From NCBI GenBank assembly GCA_963621885.1, contig CAVFFT010000011.1, positions 1 to 21,434 on the forward strand: a DNA stretch of 21,434 nt, read 5' to 3'. Shown here in pieces: positions 8,000-13,913 of this stretch. Positions within the stretch are counted from its first letter, which is position 1; every line of letters starts with the position of its first letter. Position numbers and translations under genes: made by a program. The notes under the pieces were generated by a model that saw nothing but the letters and a program-made list of their open reading frames with translations, was not told the DNA's origin and did no database searches. The DNA is from UMGS1519 sp963621885. GTDB lineage: Bacteria > Actinomycetota > Coriobacteriia > Coriobacteriales > Eggerthellaceae.

Positions 8000-8075
8000 A
8001 GGCTGACATGGTTGCCGGGCTTTGCGGCGACCGGGGACAAGCCGATTGAGAACAGACATCGAGAAGGGCGACATC

Positions 8076-8846
8076 ATGAGAAAGCCGATGATAGCCGGCA
8101 ACTGGAAGATGAACAACACGCGGCCTGAGGCGGTCGTGCTGACGCAGGAGATCGCGAACCGCGTTCCTTCCGCGTGGCTCGACCAGGTGGACGTGGTCAT
8201 CATTCCGCCGTTCATCGATCTGCTGCCGGCGCTGACCGTGCTCGATTTCGACAAAAACGAAATCGCGGTTGGTGCCCAGAATTGCTACTGGGAAGACCAT
8301 GGCGCCTATACGGGCGAGGTCTCGGTGCCCATGCTTGCCGACCTGGGCGTGAGCTACTGCATCGCCGGTCATTCCGAGCGTCGCGGCATCTTTGGCGAGA
8401 CCGACATGGACGTCAACAAGAAGGTGAAGGCCATCATTGGCGGTGGACTGACGGCCATCATGTGCTGCGGCGAGTCGCTTGGCATTCGTGATTCCGGTGA
8501 CTATCTCGACTTCGTGACGAAGCAGGTGGATGCGGGCCTTGCCGGCCTTGACGACATCGACATGAAGCATGTGGTCGTGGCCTACGAGCCCATTTGGGCG
8601 ATTGGCACCGGCCGGACGGCGACTCCCGAGCAGGCGCAGGAAGTGTGCGCTGCCATTCGCGCGAAGCTCGCTGACATGTTTGGCGCCGAAACCGCCGAGG
8701 CGACGCGTATCCTGTATGGTGGCTCGATGAAGCCGGAGAACGCGGCGGGCCTTCTCGCGCAGGAGGACATCGACGGCGGTCTCATTGGTGGCGCCAGCTT
8801 GAAGTCGAACGATTTCAAGGCGCTCATCGAGGCGGCAAAGGAATAG
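8076..8846 (+). CDS. tpiA: Triosephosphate isomerase
   Basis: TpiA interconverts dihydroxyacetone phosphate and glyceraldehyde 3-phosphate. It is a 256-residue TIM barrel with all catalytic residues: Lys11 in GNWKMN, His99 in AGHSERR and Glu171 in AYEPIWAIGTG. The phosphate-binding loops GGLTA and LYGGSMKPENA are present. ATG 8076 has a GAGAAGGGCG ribosome site at 8061-8070; the open frame upstream to 8022 is not family sequence. The gene lies 124 nt after pgk beyond an intrinsic terminator. I could not find a convincing promoter in the gap, so read-through or a weak promoter near 8000-8060 must serve it. Confidence 0.97.
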   Translation: MRKPMIAGNWKMNNTRPEAVVLTQEIANRVPSAWLDQVDVVIIPPFIDLLPALTVLDFDKNEIAVGAQNCYWEDHGAYTGEVSVPMLADLGVSYCIAGHSERRGIFGETDMDVNKKVKAIIGGGLTAIMCCGESLGIRDSGDYLDFVTKQVDAGLAGLDDIDMKHVVVAYEPIWAIGTGRTATPEQAQEVCAAIRAKLADMFGAETAEATRILYGGSMKPENAAGLLAQEDIDGGLIGGASLKSNDFKALIEAAKE

Positions 8847-8908
8847 GGAAGCCAAGACGGGCAGACGCATCGCGCCTAGCGGCGGGCGAGGCGTTTGGTT
8901 TCGCTGCG

Positions 8909-8930
8909 GGCGAAGGCGCTGAGCTTCGCC
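8909..8930 (+). other. Hairpin in the tpiA-gpmA spacer
   Basis: GGCGAAG (8909-8915) and CTTCGCC (8924-8930) make a perfect 7-bp stem with an 8-nt loop, followed by TTGTGCG. The T-run is too short for a confident terminator. It could be a weak terminator or a stability element. The 121-nt spacer holds nothing else that I recognise apart from the gpmA ribosome site. Confidence 0.45.
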
Positions 8931-8967
8931 TTGTGCGTTGCGAATTAATGATTCAGAGGAGGATTTC

Positions 8968-9729
8968 ATGGCGGACGATAAGACCATGACGCTCGTGCTC
9001 ATTCGGCACGGCGAAAGCGAATGGAACAAGAAGAACCTGTTTACCGGCTGGTACGATGTCGACCTTTCGGAAACGGGTCGCGCCGAGGCGGCAGAGGGCG
9101 GCCGCGCCCTGCGTGAGGCGGGCTTCGATTTCGACCTGTGCTACACGAGCTATCTGAAGCGCGCCATCCACACGCTCAACATCGTGCTCGACGAGATGGA
9201 TCGCGCGTGGCTGCCGGTCGTGAAGACCTGGCGTCTGAATGAGCGTCATTACGGCGCCCTGCAGGGTCTCAACAAGGCCGATACCGCGGCGAAGTACGGC
9301 GAGGACCAGGTGAAGATCTGGCGCCGCAGCTTCGATGTTCGTCCGCCGGCGCTTGAGGCGGGCGACGAGCGCGATGCGCACAACAACCCCGCGTATCGCG
9401 GCGTTGATGCGGCTGACATCCCGATGGCGGAATGCCTGAAGGACAACATTGCTCGCACCTGGCCGTATTTTGAAAGCGAGATTCTGCCCCAGATGCGCGC
9501 GGGCAAGCGCGTGCTTATCGCGGCGCATGGCAATTCGCTTCGTTCGCTCGTGATGCAGTTCGAGCACCTGAGCGAGGACGAGATCGTGAACCTGAACCTC
9601 CCGACGGGCGTGCCGCTGGTCTACACCTTCGACGCCGACATGAACGTCATCGACAAGCATTACATTGGCGATCCGGCCGTCATCGACGCGAAGATCAACA
9701 AGGTTGCGAACCAGGGCAAGGCCAAGTAG
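8968..9729 (+). CDS. gpmA: 2,3-bisphosphoglycerate-dependent phosphoglycerate mutase
   Basis: GpmA converts 3-phosphoglycerate to 2-phosphoglycerate through a phosphohistidine. The 253-residue protein has the histidine phosphatase signature LIRHGESEWN with nucleophile His14, acid Glu92 in LNERHYGALQGLNK, the SFDVRPP substrate block, and second His187 in AAHGNSLRS. Length and motifs identify the cofactor-dependent mutase rather than a general phosphatase of the superfamily. ATG 8968 follows GAGGAGGA (about 8956-8963). The gene lies between tpiA and secG, a point where several actinobacteria have no mutase gene, so it extends the glycolytic block by one step. A repeat-rich spacer follows. Confidence 0.95.
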   Translation: MADDKTMTLVLIRHGESEWNKKNLFTGWYDVDLSETGRAEAAEGGRALREAGFDFDLCYTSYLKRAIHTLNIVLDEMDRAWLPVVKTWRLNERHYGALQGLNKADTAAKYGEDQVKIWRRSFDVRPPALEAGDERDAHNNPAYRGVDAADIPMAECLKDNIARTWPYFESEILPQMRAGKRVLIAAHGNSLRSLVMQFEHLSEDEIVNLNLPTGVPLVYTFDADMNVIDKHYIGDPAVIDAKINKVANQGKAK

Positions 9730-9736
9730 CAGCCTA

Positions 9737-9830
9737 GGGAGCAGCCCAAGGTGCTACCCACGGAGCAGCCTGGGAAGCAGCCCAAGTTGCTTCCCAGGGG
9801 CAGACCAAGGTGCTACCCAACGAGCAGCAG
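9737..9830 (+). repeat. Repeat-built hairpin cluster after gpmA
   Basis: A degenerate unit of about 24 bp (GCAGCCCAAGGTGCTACCCA) occurs about three times. Each copy can fold: GGGAGCA (9737-9743) with TGCTACCC (9752-9759, one bulge); CTGGGAAGCA (9770-9779) with TGCTTCCCAG (9788-9797), a perfect 10-bp stem with an 8-nt loop; and GGGGCA (9797-9802) with TGCTACCC (9811-9818). No T-run follows. It may protect mRNA ends or act as a weak terminator array. Confidence 0.75.
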
Positions 9831-9841
9831 GAATGATGGAA

Positions 9842-9885
9842 ACTTCGCGGCTGGTGTTGCGAATGCCCCGCGAAGTGCGTATACT
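9842..9885 (+). promoter_or_regulatory. secG promoter inside an inverted repeat
   Basis: TTGCGA (9857-9862), a 17-bp spacer and TATACT (9880-9885) make a good promoter. The -35 box lies in the 17-nt centre of a perfect 9-bp inverted repeat, ACTTCGCGG (9842-9850) and CCGCGAAGT (9868-9876). The repeat could be an operator or, if transcribed from upstream, an RNA hairpin. The start would be near 9892, 37 nt before secG. Confidence 0.65.
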
Positions 9886-9928
9886 GCACGGTTTGTGTAG
9901 GTGAAAGAAGAGAAAAGGAATTAGGCGC

Positions 9929-10189
9929 GTGACTCCACTGGTGATTTTATTTATCGTGCTTCTCGTAGTTTCTGGCGTGGGCATGATCGTGTTCATCATG
10001 CTGCATTCGGGCAAGGGAACCGGTGTTTCCGATGCCATTTCCTCCGCGTTCTACGGTACGCAGCAGTCCATTTCGCTTGTTGAGAAGAACCTCGACAAGT
10101 TCACGATTATCTGCGGCATCGTTTTCCTTGTTTCGCTGATCGCACTGATGCTCATCTACCCGCAGGGAACGATTAATCCTACGGCGTAG
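9929..10189 (+). CDS. secG: Preprotein translocase subunit SecG
   Basis: SecG is the small membrane subunit of the SecYEG channel and helps SecA-driven export. The 86-residue protein has two transmembrane helices (about 4-25 and 57-77) joined by a polar loop with the family motif HSGKGTGVSDAI (26-37). The start is GTG 9929, with AAAAGGAA at about 9912-9919; no ATG in this frame fits. Its place after the triosephosphate isomerase block is a classic actinobacterial arrangement, although gpmA intervenes here. It has its own promoter. A tRNA gene with a separate promoter follows at once. Confidence 0.93.
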   Translation: MTPLVILFIVLLVVSGVGMIVFIMLHSGKGTGVSDAISSAFYGTQQSISLVEKNLDKFTIICGIVFLVSLIALMLIYPQGTINPTA

Positions 10190-10211
10190 AAAGCTTTTTT
10201 CAAATTTGTTG

Positions 10212-10239
10212 TTGACGAAGGCTGTTGTTTGGTTATAAT
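10212..10239 (+). promoter_or_regulatory. tRNA-Leu promoter
   Basis: TTGACG (10212-10217), a 16-bp spacer and a perfect TATAAT (10234-10239) lie 16 nt before the tRNA 5' end at 10256. This is the strongest consensus promoter in the window, fitting a stable RNA gene. Confidence 0.85.
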
Positions 10240-10255
10240 AGCTTTCGCTGCGCAA

Positions 10256-10346
10256 GTCGGAGTGGCGGAATTGGCAGACGCGCTAGCTTGAGGTGCTAGT
10301 GACTGACTAAAAGGTCGTGCGGGTTCAAGTCCCGCCTCCGACACCA
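10256..10346 (+). tRNA. tRNA-Leu(GAG)
   Basis: The acceptor stem GTCGGAG (10256-10262) pairs with CTCCGAC (10336-10342), followed by discriminator A and an encoded CCA (10344-10346). The anticodon stem CTAGC/GCTAG holds a 7-nt loop with anticodon GAG at 10290-10292, reading CUC and CUU leucine codons. A long variable arm confirms a class II tRNA. The T-arm contains GTTCAAGTC. Confidence 0.96.
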
Positions 10347-10354
10347 GAAATGAT

Positions 10355-10379
10355 AAGGCCCCTGCAAAGGGGCCTTTTT
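10355..10379 (+). terminator. Terminator of tRNA-Leu
   Basis: AAGGCCCC (10355-10362) pairs perfectly with GGGGCCTT (10369-10376) around a 6-nt loop, and the T-run continues to 10379. It lies 8 nt after the CCA end. Confidence 0.92.
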
Positions 10380-10429
10380 CATATCCAAAAGCCGATGCAC
10401 TGATCAGACACCGACCAGAGGGGTTGCAG

Positions 10430-11077
10430 ATGCACACATTCACGCCGAGCCTGTCCGAGCGTAAGCGAATTCTCAAGAACGTTTGCCGGACGCATCCGCA
10501 ATGGAAGCTTCGCATGGGCTTTGCGGCGGTTCTCGTGGCCGTAGCGGCGGCGATTATGGGTGGCGTGGTAGTTTTGCTTGCCACGCATCCTACGACCGCT
10601 GAGGGCGTCGCTCTGTTCCTTGCAGCCGCCTTCTGCTTTGCGTGCGTGCCGTACGTTAGCGCGATCGGCTTGAAGAACGCGTCGAAATACAAATGCGCCT
10701 TTCCCTATTCGAGCTATGCGAACGGTTCGCTCACGCTTACCGATGACAAGTTGGAATATGCGTTCTGGATCGTGGGGAAGAATGAGCCTGCCGCTTATAG
10801 CAGCAAGCGAGCGGTGTATTTGGATGAGGACAAGTTCATTTACACGATTGCCAAGAACGACGTTCAATCCCTTAAGGTGAAGAATGACATCTGCCATATC
10901 AACGGAAGGGGAGTTGTGCAAGGCGCTCCTTTGCCGGATTGGGCGGTAGAAGAAGGGCCTTCGACAGGAGAATTCGTCATACCCACTGAGGAGATGCGGG
11001 AATTCAGTTTCGCACTGGCCTTTGAACAGAAGAACGCCGCGGATCTTCTTGATGAATGGCTGAAAGGCTGGGATTAG
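10430..11077 (+). CDS. Two-helix membrane protein of unknown function
   Basis: I do not recognise this 215-residue protein. It has a short basic N-terminus (about 28 residues), two transmembrane helices (about 29-51 and 57-80), and a soluble C-terminal part of about 135 residues rich in beta strands, ending in an acidic helix (AADLLDEWLKGWD). This layout resembles bacterial PH-domain or YcxB-like membrane proteins, in which the C-terminal domain faces the cytoplasm, but I see no diagnostic motif. ATG 10430 has AGAGGGG 6 nt upstream; a TTG two codons earlier is less likely. It stands alone between tRNA genes, isolated by terminators, so neighbours give no clue to its job. Base composition is like that of the rest. 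Confidence 0.8.
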   Translation: MHTFTPSLSERKRILKNVCRTHPQWKLRMGFAAVLVAVAAAIMGGVVVLLATHPTTAEGVALFLAAAFCFACVPYVSAIGLKNASKYKCAFPYSSYANGSLTLTDDKLEYAFWIVGKNEPAAYSSKRAVYLDEDKFIYTIAKNDVQSLKVKNDICHINGRGVVQGAPLPDWAVEEGPSTGEFVIPTEEMREFSFALAFEQKNAADLLDEWLKGWD

Positions 11078-11169
11078 GCGCCAGAGCGAGACTGGGTGTC
11101 TGCTTGTGCTGAGGCGCCATGCTGCGCTGACATGGCTTGATACTTGAATGTCCGGATGATGCGGGGGAT

Positions 11170-11196
11170 GCGATTGGACGTTCGATCGCTTGTTTT
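11170..11196 (+). terminator. Possible terminator after the membrane protein
   Basis: A 20-nt self-complementary stretch (11170-11189) forms an 8-bp stem with two G·T pairs and an ACGT loop, followed by TTGTTTT. It lies 93 nt after the stop codon at 11077. The rest of the 249-nt spacer to tRNA-Gly holds no gene that I can support. Confidence 0.45.
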
Positions 11197-11284
11197 CGGC
11201 GGGGCGGCTTTAACTTGGCTAAGCTCTTTAGCGCGCGCTAGTTGTGGCCATCCTTTGAAGGCGGACGGAATTTGAAATTAACCC

Positions 11285-11313
11285 TTGCACCGATGCTATG
11301 AAGTGCGTATTAT
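11285..11313 (+). promoter_or_regulatory. tRNA-Gly promoter
   Basis: TTGCAC (11285-11290), a 17-bp spacer and TATTAT (11308-11313) lie 13 nt before the tRNA-Gly 5' end. Confidence 0.75.
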
Positions 11314-11326
11314 ATTCACCCGTCAA

Positions 11327-11402
11327 GCGGACATGGCTCAGCTGGTAGAGCACCACCTTGCCAAGGTGGGGGTCGCGGGTTCGAACCCCGTTGTCCGCTC
11401 CA
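11327..11402 (+). tRNA. tRNA-Gly(GCC)
   Basis: The acceptor stem GCGGACA (11327-11333) pairs with TGTCCGC (11392-11398), then discriminator T and an encoded CCA (11400-11402). The anticodon stem CCACC/GGTGG encloses loop TTGCCAA, with anticodon GCC at 11360-11362, reading GGC and GGU. The T-loop GTTCGAAC is standard. Confidence 0.97.
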
Positions 11403-11413
11403 TTTGCCTGCTC

Positions 11414-11447
11414 GAGCCGGTCGCCCCACAGTTGACCGGCTCTTGTT
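11414..11447 (+). terminator. Terminator between tRNA-Gly and tRNA-Cys
   Basis: GAGCCGGTC (11414-11422) pairs perfectly with GACCGGCTC (11434-11442) around an 11-nt loop and is followed by TTGTT. The T-run is broken, so some read-through into tRNA-Cys is possible. TATAAA at 11447-11452 could be a -10 box for tRNA-Cys but has no -35 at normal spacing. Confidence 0.65.
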
Positions 11448-11461
11448 ATAAAGAATGGAAT

Positions 11462-11535
11462 GGCGACGTGGCCAAGTGGTAAGGCAAGGGCCTGCAAAGC
11501 CCGTACCCCCGGTTCGAATCCGGGCGTCGCCTCCA
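11462..11535 (+). tRNA. tRNA-Cys(GCA)
   Basis: The acceptor stem GGCGACG (11462-11468) pairs with CGTCGCC (11525-11531), then discriminator T (the usual U73 of tRNA-Cys) and an encoded CCA (11533-11535). The anticodon loop CTGCAAA has GCA at 11494-11496. The T-loop GTTCGAATC is standard. Confidence 0.96.
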
Positions 11536-11555
11536 ACACTTTTTGGCACGGCCGG

Positions 11556-11583
11556 TTGCATAGTTTGAAAACTGCGCTATACT
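11556..11583 (+). promoter_or_regulatory. tRNA-Val promoter
   Basis: TTGCAT (11556-11561), a 16-bp spacer and TATACT (11578-11583). The box ends 30 nt before the tRNA-Val 5' end, so a short leader would be removed by RNase P. Confidence 0.7.
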
Positions 11584-11613
11584 GGCAAAGCTGCTTGTGC
11601 AGCACCAACATAT

Positions 11614-11688
11614 GGGCGTTTAGCTCAGGGGGAGAGCGCTTCCCTGACACGGAAGAGGTCAGAAGTTCAAATCTTCTAACGCCCACCA
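11614..11688 (+). tRNA. tRNA-Val(GAC)
   Basis: The acceptor stem GGGCGTT (11614-11620) pairs with AACGCCC (11678-11684), then discriminator A and an encoded CCA (11686-11688). The anticodon stem CTTCC/GGAAG encloses CTGACAC, with anticodon GAC at 11646-11648, reading GUC and GUU. The T-loop GTTCAAATC is normal. Confidence 0.96.
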
Positions 11689-11696
11689 CGAATTAA

Positions 11697-11732
11697 CGGG
11701 TCAGTCGGTAATCGGCTGGCCCGCTTGCTTTT
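11697..11732 (+). terminator. Terminator of tRNA-Val
   Basis: CGGGTCAGTCG (11697-11707) pairs with CGGCTGGCCCG (11713-11723) through 11 positions, two of them G·T, around a 5-nt loop, followed by CTTGCTTTT. Confidence 0.75.
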
Positions 11733-11759
11733 GCATCCATCTTGCTGCATCCATCTTGC
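11732..11759 (+). repeat. 14-bp tandem duplication
   Basis: TGCATCCATCTTGC is present twice head to tail (11732-11745, 11746-11759) in the spacer after tRNA-Val. Nothing further is recognisable until the promoter region before 11945. Confidence 0.9.
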
Positions 11760-11886
11760 CGTCGCGCGTGAGGGGCAGGTGAGATGCAGACGGGTTGGAG
11801 ACGAGATGTCGCGTGTGCGGGCCTGCCGACGTATGAGGCGATGCAAGCCGTCCTCACGCGCGTATTTCGTAGACGTCCATTTCGCT

Positions 11887-11916
11887 TTGATTTGAATCAG
11901 GTCGAGTCGTTACTAT
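11887..11916 (+). promoter_or_regulatory. Possible promoter of the aldo/keto reductase gene
   Basis: TTGATT (11887-11892), an 18-bp spacer and TACTAT (11911-11916) would start transcription about 22 nt before the ATG. Both boxes are imperfect. Confidence 0.45.
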
Positions 11917-11944
11917 GTTTCGGAGACGGAGACAGGAGAACAAT

Positions 11945-13072
11945 ATGGCACTCGAAATCACCGATGCGTCCAAGCTCGGATTTGGCTGCATGCGCTTGCC
12001 GCTCAACAATCCCAAGGATGTTACCGATATCGATATCGAACAGCTCAAGCAGATGGTTGACGCCTTTTTGGAAGCGGGCGGCAACTACTTCGATACCGCT
12101 TTCGTCTACCATAACGGCTGCTCGGAGACGGCGCTGCGCGAGGCGTTGGTGAAGCGCTACCCGCGTGAGTCTTTCACCATTGCGACGAAATGCCTGGCAT
12201 GGGCGCTGCCCGATGCCCAGACCGCCAAGGCGTGCCTGGATACCTCGCTTGAGCGTTTGGGCACCGACTACGTGGACTATTACCTGCTGCATAACGTCGG
12301 TGGCGACCGCACGAAGAAGTTCGACGACTTCGGCTTGTGGGAATGGGCGCAGGAGCAGAAGGCAGCGGGCAAGATTCGGCATGTGGGCTTTTCCATGCAT
12401 GATGGCGCCGATACCCTCGAAGAGCTGCTGACCGCGCATCCCGAGGTCGATTTCATTCAGTTGCAGGTTAACTACCTGGACTGGGAAAGCCCGGTTGTGC
12501 AGTCGCGCCGCAATATGGAAGTCGCCAACAAGTTCGGTGTGCCCGTCATCGTGATGGAGCCTTGCCGCGGCGGACGCTTGGCCGATCTGCCGGCACAGGT
12601 GGCGGCTCCGCTGATTGCCGCTCGTCCCGATCTGAGTCAGGCATCCTGGGCGTATCGTTTCTGCTATAACCAGCCCGGCGTCATGACGGTGCTTTCCGGC
12701 ATGTCCACGATCGATCAGATGCAGCAGAATCTTGCCGAATGGAAGGCGAATGGCCAAGGCTTCAGCGATGTCGAATCGGTCGCGCTTGCGCAGGCGCGCG
12801 AGGTGCTTGCCGCGATGCCGGTTGTCCCATGCACGAATTGCCGCTACTGCGTGAAGGATTGCCCGCAGCAGGTTGCCATTCCCGAAATCATGAATCTGCT
12901 CAACCTTGAGCTGCAGACGGAAAATCGCGAATTCGCCAAGGAGCAGTACTCTTGGCAGGCGGTGCCGGGCAAAGCGAGCGACTGCATTCAATGCGGTGCC
13001 TGTGAGTCGATGTGCCCCCAGTCGATCGACATCATCAACCAGCTCGAAAAAGCGGCTGAGCATTTCGAATAA
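11945..13072 (+). CDS. Aldo/keto reductase with C-terminal ferredoxin domain
   Basis: A 375-residue fusion of an aldo/keto reductase barrel and a two-cluster ferredoxin-like tail. The barrel keeps the tetrad: Asp50 and Tyr55 (YFDTAFVYHNG), Lys82 (IATKC) and His116 (LLHNV). The tail has CX2CX2CX3CP at Cys296, 299, 302 and 306 and again at Cys347, 350, 353 and 357, enough for two [4Fe-4S] clusters. Such proteins are frequent in anaerobes and are thought to reduce carbonyl substrates with electrons moved through the clusters; the substrate is unknown. The final Cys-Pro spacing is exact in both motifs, arguing for intact clusters. ATG 11945 has AGGAG 6 nt upstream (11934-11938). It appears to be monocistronic. 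Confidence 0.9.
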   Translation: MALEITDASKLGFGCMRLPLNNPKDVTDIDIEQLKQMVDAFLEAGGNYFDTAFVYHNGCSETALREALVKRYPRESFTIATKCLAWALPDAQTAKACLDTSLERLGTDYVDYYLLHNVGGDRTKKFDDFGLWEWAQEQKAAGKIRHVGFSMHDGADTLEELLTAHPEVDFIQLQVNYLDWESPVVQSRRNMEVANKFGVPVIVMEPCRGGRLADLPAQVAAPLIAARPDLSQASWAYRFCYNQPGVMTVLSGMSTIDQMQQNLAEWKANGQGFSDVESVALAQAREVLAAMPVVPCTNCRYCVKDCPQQVAIPEIMNLLNLELQTENREFAKEQYSWQAVPGKASDCIQCGACESMCPQSIDIINQLEKAAEHFE

Positions 13073-13107
13073 CAGGGTGATGCGCTCTCTGAACTAGCTT
13101 TGCATTC

Positions 13108-13125
13108 GCGAGGATGCATCCTCGC
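13108..13125. promoter_or_regulatory. 18-bp perfect palindrome
   Basis: GCGAGGATGCATCCTCGC is an exact self-complementary 18-mer, 35 nt after the reductase stop and 15 nt before the toxin-antitoxin -35 box. There is no T-run, so it is not an ordinary terminator. A DNA-binding site is the likelier reading. Confidence 0.6.
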
Positions 13126-13139
13126 CGACGTGCATAAGC

Positions 13140-13189
13140 TTGACGTACGTATTTGCGTACGCTAACATAAACGTACGTAAATGCGTACC
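13140..13189 (+). promoter_or_regulatory. yefM-yoeB promoter with four CGTACG-type operator cores
   Basis: TTGACG (13140-13145), a 17-bp spacer and TAACAT (13163-13168). Hexamer cores lie at 13144 (CGTACG), 13156 (CGTACG), 13172 (CGTACG) and 13184 (CGTACC). They form two pairs, each 12 bp centre to centre, with the pairs offset by 28 bp. The first pair overlaps the -35 box, spacer and -10 box; the second covers the transcription start and leader. The E. coli YefM-YoeB operator also uses paired palindromes with a GTAC-centred core (TGTACA) at this distance, so autoregulation is strongly suggested. Confidence 0.82.
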
Positions 13190-13205
13190 GATTGGAGAAG
13201 GAGTC

Positions 13206-13457
13206 ATGGGCTCGATAACCGCAACCGCCGCCAGGAAAGACTTCTACAACCTCATGGTAAGGGTCAATGAAGATTCCACGCCAATCGAGGTGACCAACAA
13301 CAGGGGTGTGGGCGTTGTCATTGTCGGCGTGGATGATTGGCATGCTATCGAGGAGACCTTGCATCTCAATAGCATACCGGGAATGGCTGAGTCGCTTGTG
13401 TCGGGAATGGCCGAGCCTCTTTCCGAGTGCGTTGGCGAAGATGATTTGGAGTGGTAG
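13206..13457 (+). CDS. yefM: YefM/Phd family antitoxin
   Basis: This 83-residue antitoxin should bind and neutralise the YoeB-type toxin encoded next and, through its N-terminal domain, repress its own promoter. The N-terminus follows the Phd/YefM pattern: SITATAARKDFYNLMVRV, then a strand pair with PIEVTNNRG and VVIVGVDDW. The C-terminal 30 residues are acidic (SECVGEDDLEW), the part that usually wraps the toxin. ATG 13206 follows GGAGAAGGAG (13194-13203), and the 66 nt of open frame upstream are the promoter, not coding. The toxin start lies 2 nt after the stop codon, a typical coupled arrangement. The paired-palindrome operators upstream support the family call. Confidence 0.88.
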   Translation: MGSITATAARKDFYNLMVRVNEDSTPIEVTNNRGVGVVIVGVDDWHAIEETLHLNSIPGMAESLVSGMAEPLSECVGEDDLEW

Positions 13458-13459
13458 GC

Positions 13460-13753
13460 GTGTGGGAGGTCTTGTTTACCAAACAGGCTGCCAAGGATGC
13501 CAAGAAACTCAAGGGTGCGGGACTCGATAAGAAGGCGAAGCTTCTAATCGAAGTCGTTAAGGCTGATCCGTTTGCCAACCCTCCTTCCTACGAGGCTCTT
13601 GTCGGCAGTCTTGCCGGGCTTTATTCCCGTCGAATAAACTTGCAGCATAGGTTTGACTACCAGGTCATACAGCGGGAATGCGAGAAGGATGGGATCATGT
13701 ACGAAGGCACGGTGAAAGTCGTGAGGATGTGGTCTCATTACGAGGATTTGTAG
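13460..13753 (+). CDS. yoeB: YoeB/Txe family mRNA-cleaving toxin
   Basis: A 97-residue RelE-superfamily toxin. YoeB sits in the ribosomal A site and cuts mRNA during translation when it is free of antitoxin. Family blocks are MWEVLFTKQAAKDAKKL at the start, PFANPPSYEALVGSLAGLYSRRIN in the middle, and VKVVRMWSHYEDL at the end. The His-Tyr pair of SHYE and the Arg of SRRIN match residues needed for catalysis in E. coli YoeB. I chose GTG 13460 because the family begins MW(K/E)V and GGAG (13448-13451) lies 8 nt upstream; GTG 13451 would overlap the antitoxin stop and lacks that fit. It is the second gene of the antitoxin operon and is intact. Confidence 0.9.
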   Translation: MWEVLFTKQAAKDAKKLKGAGLDKKAKLLIEVVKADPFANPPSYEALVGSLAGLYSRRINLQHRFDYQVIQRECEKDGIMYEGTVKVVRMWSHYEDL

Positions 13754-13798
13754 CCTGGAACGTTTCTGGCAGCGCCCAACATGCGAACAAACTGATAT

Positions 13799-13828
13799 GA
13801 AAACCGTCCATTGGGCGGTTTTCGTTTA
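13799..13828 (+). terminator. Terminator of the toxin-antitoxin operon
   Basis: GAAAACCG (13799-13806) pairs with CGGTTTTC (13816-13823). The stem extends inward by one G·T and two G-C pairs to a 3-nt loop and is followed by GTTT. The A-rich 5' arm means it could also work on the opposite strand. Confidence 0.8.
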
Positions 13829-13876
13829 TTCCATCTGTATCCGCTATCGATCTTACCGGTGAGTGTGTTGAGAATG

Positions 13877-13913
13877 CAGACTTGTTGACACGTCAACAAG
13901 TCTGTTCTATTTT
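13877..13913 (+). promoter_or_regulatory. marR promoter within a 28-bp palindrome
   Basis: The arms CAGACTTGTTGAC (13877-13889) and GTCAACAAGTCTG (13892-13904) are exact complements around 2 nt. The -35 box TTGACA (13885-13890) lies in the centre, with a 17-bp spacer and TATTTT (13908-13913). A dimeric repressor bound here would block RNA polymerase, the normal way a MarR protein controls its own gene. Confidence 0.85.

Noticed and set aside
9737..9830. CRISPR-like array
   Set aside because: The units are degenerate, contiguous and self-pairing, with no unique spacers and no cas genes in the window.
11432..11452. TTGACC and TATAAA as a promoter for tRNA-Cys
   Set aside because: The spacer is only 9 bp and TTGACC is part of the terminator stem.
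13451..13459. GTG 13451 as the toxin start
   Set aside because: It would overlap the antitoxin stop and add three residues absent from the family. GTG 13460 has the right Shine-Dalgarno spacing and the MW start.
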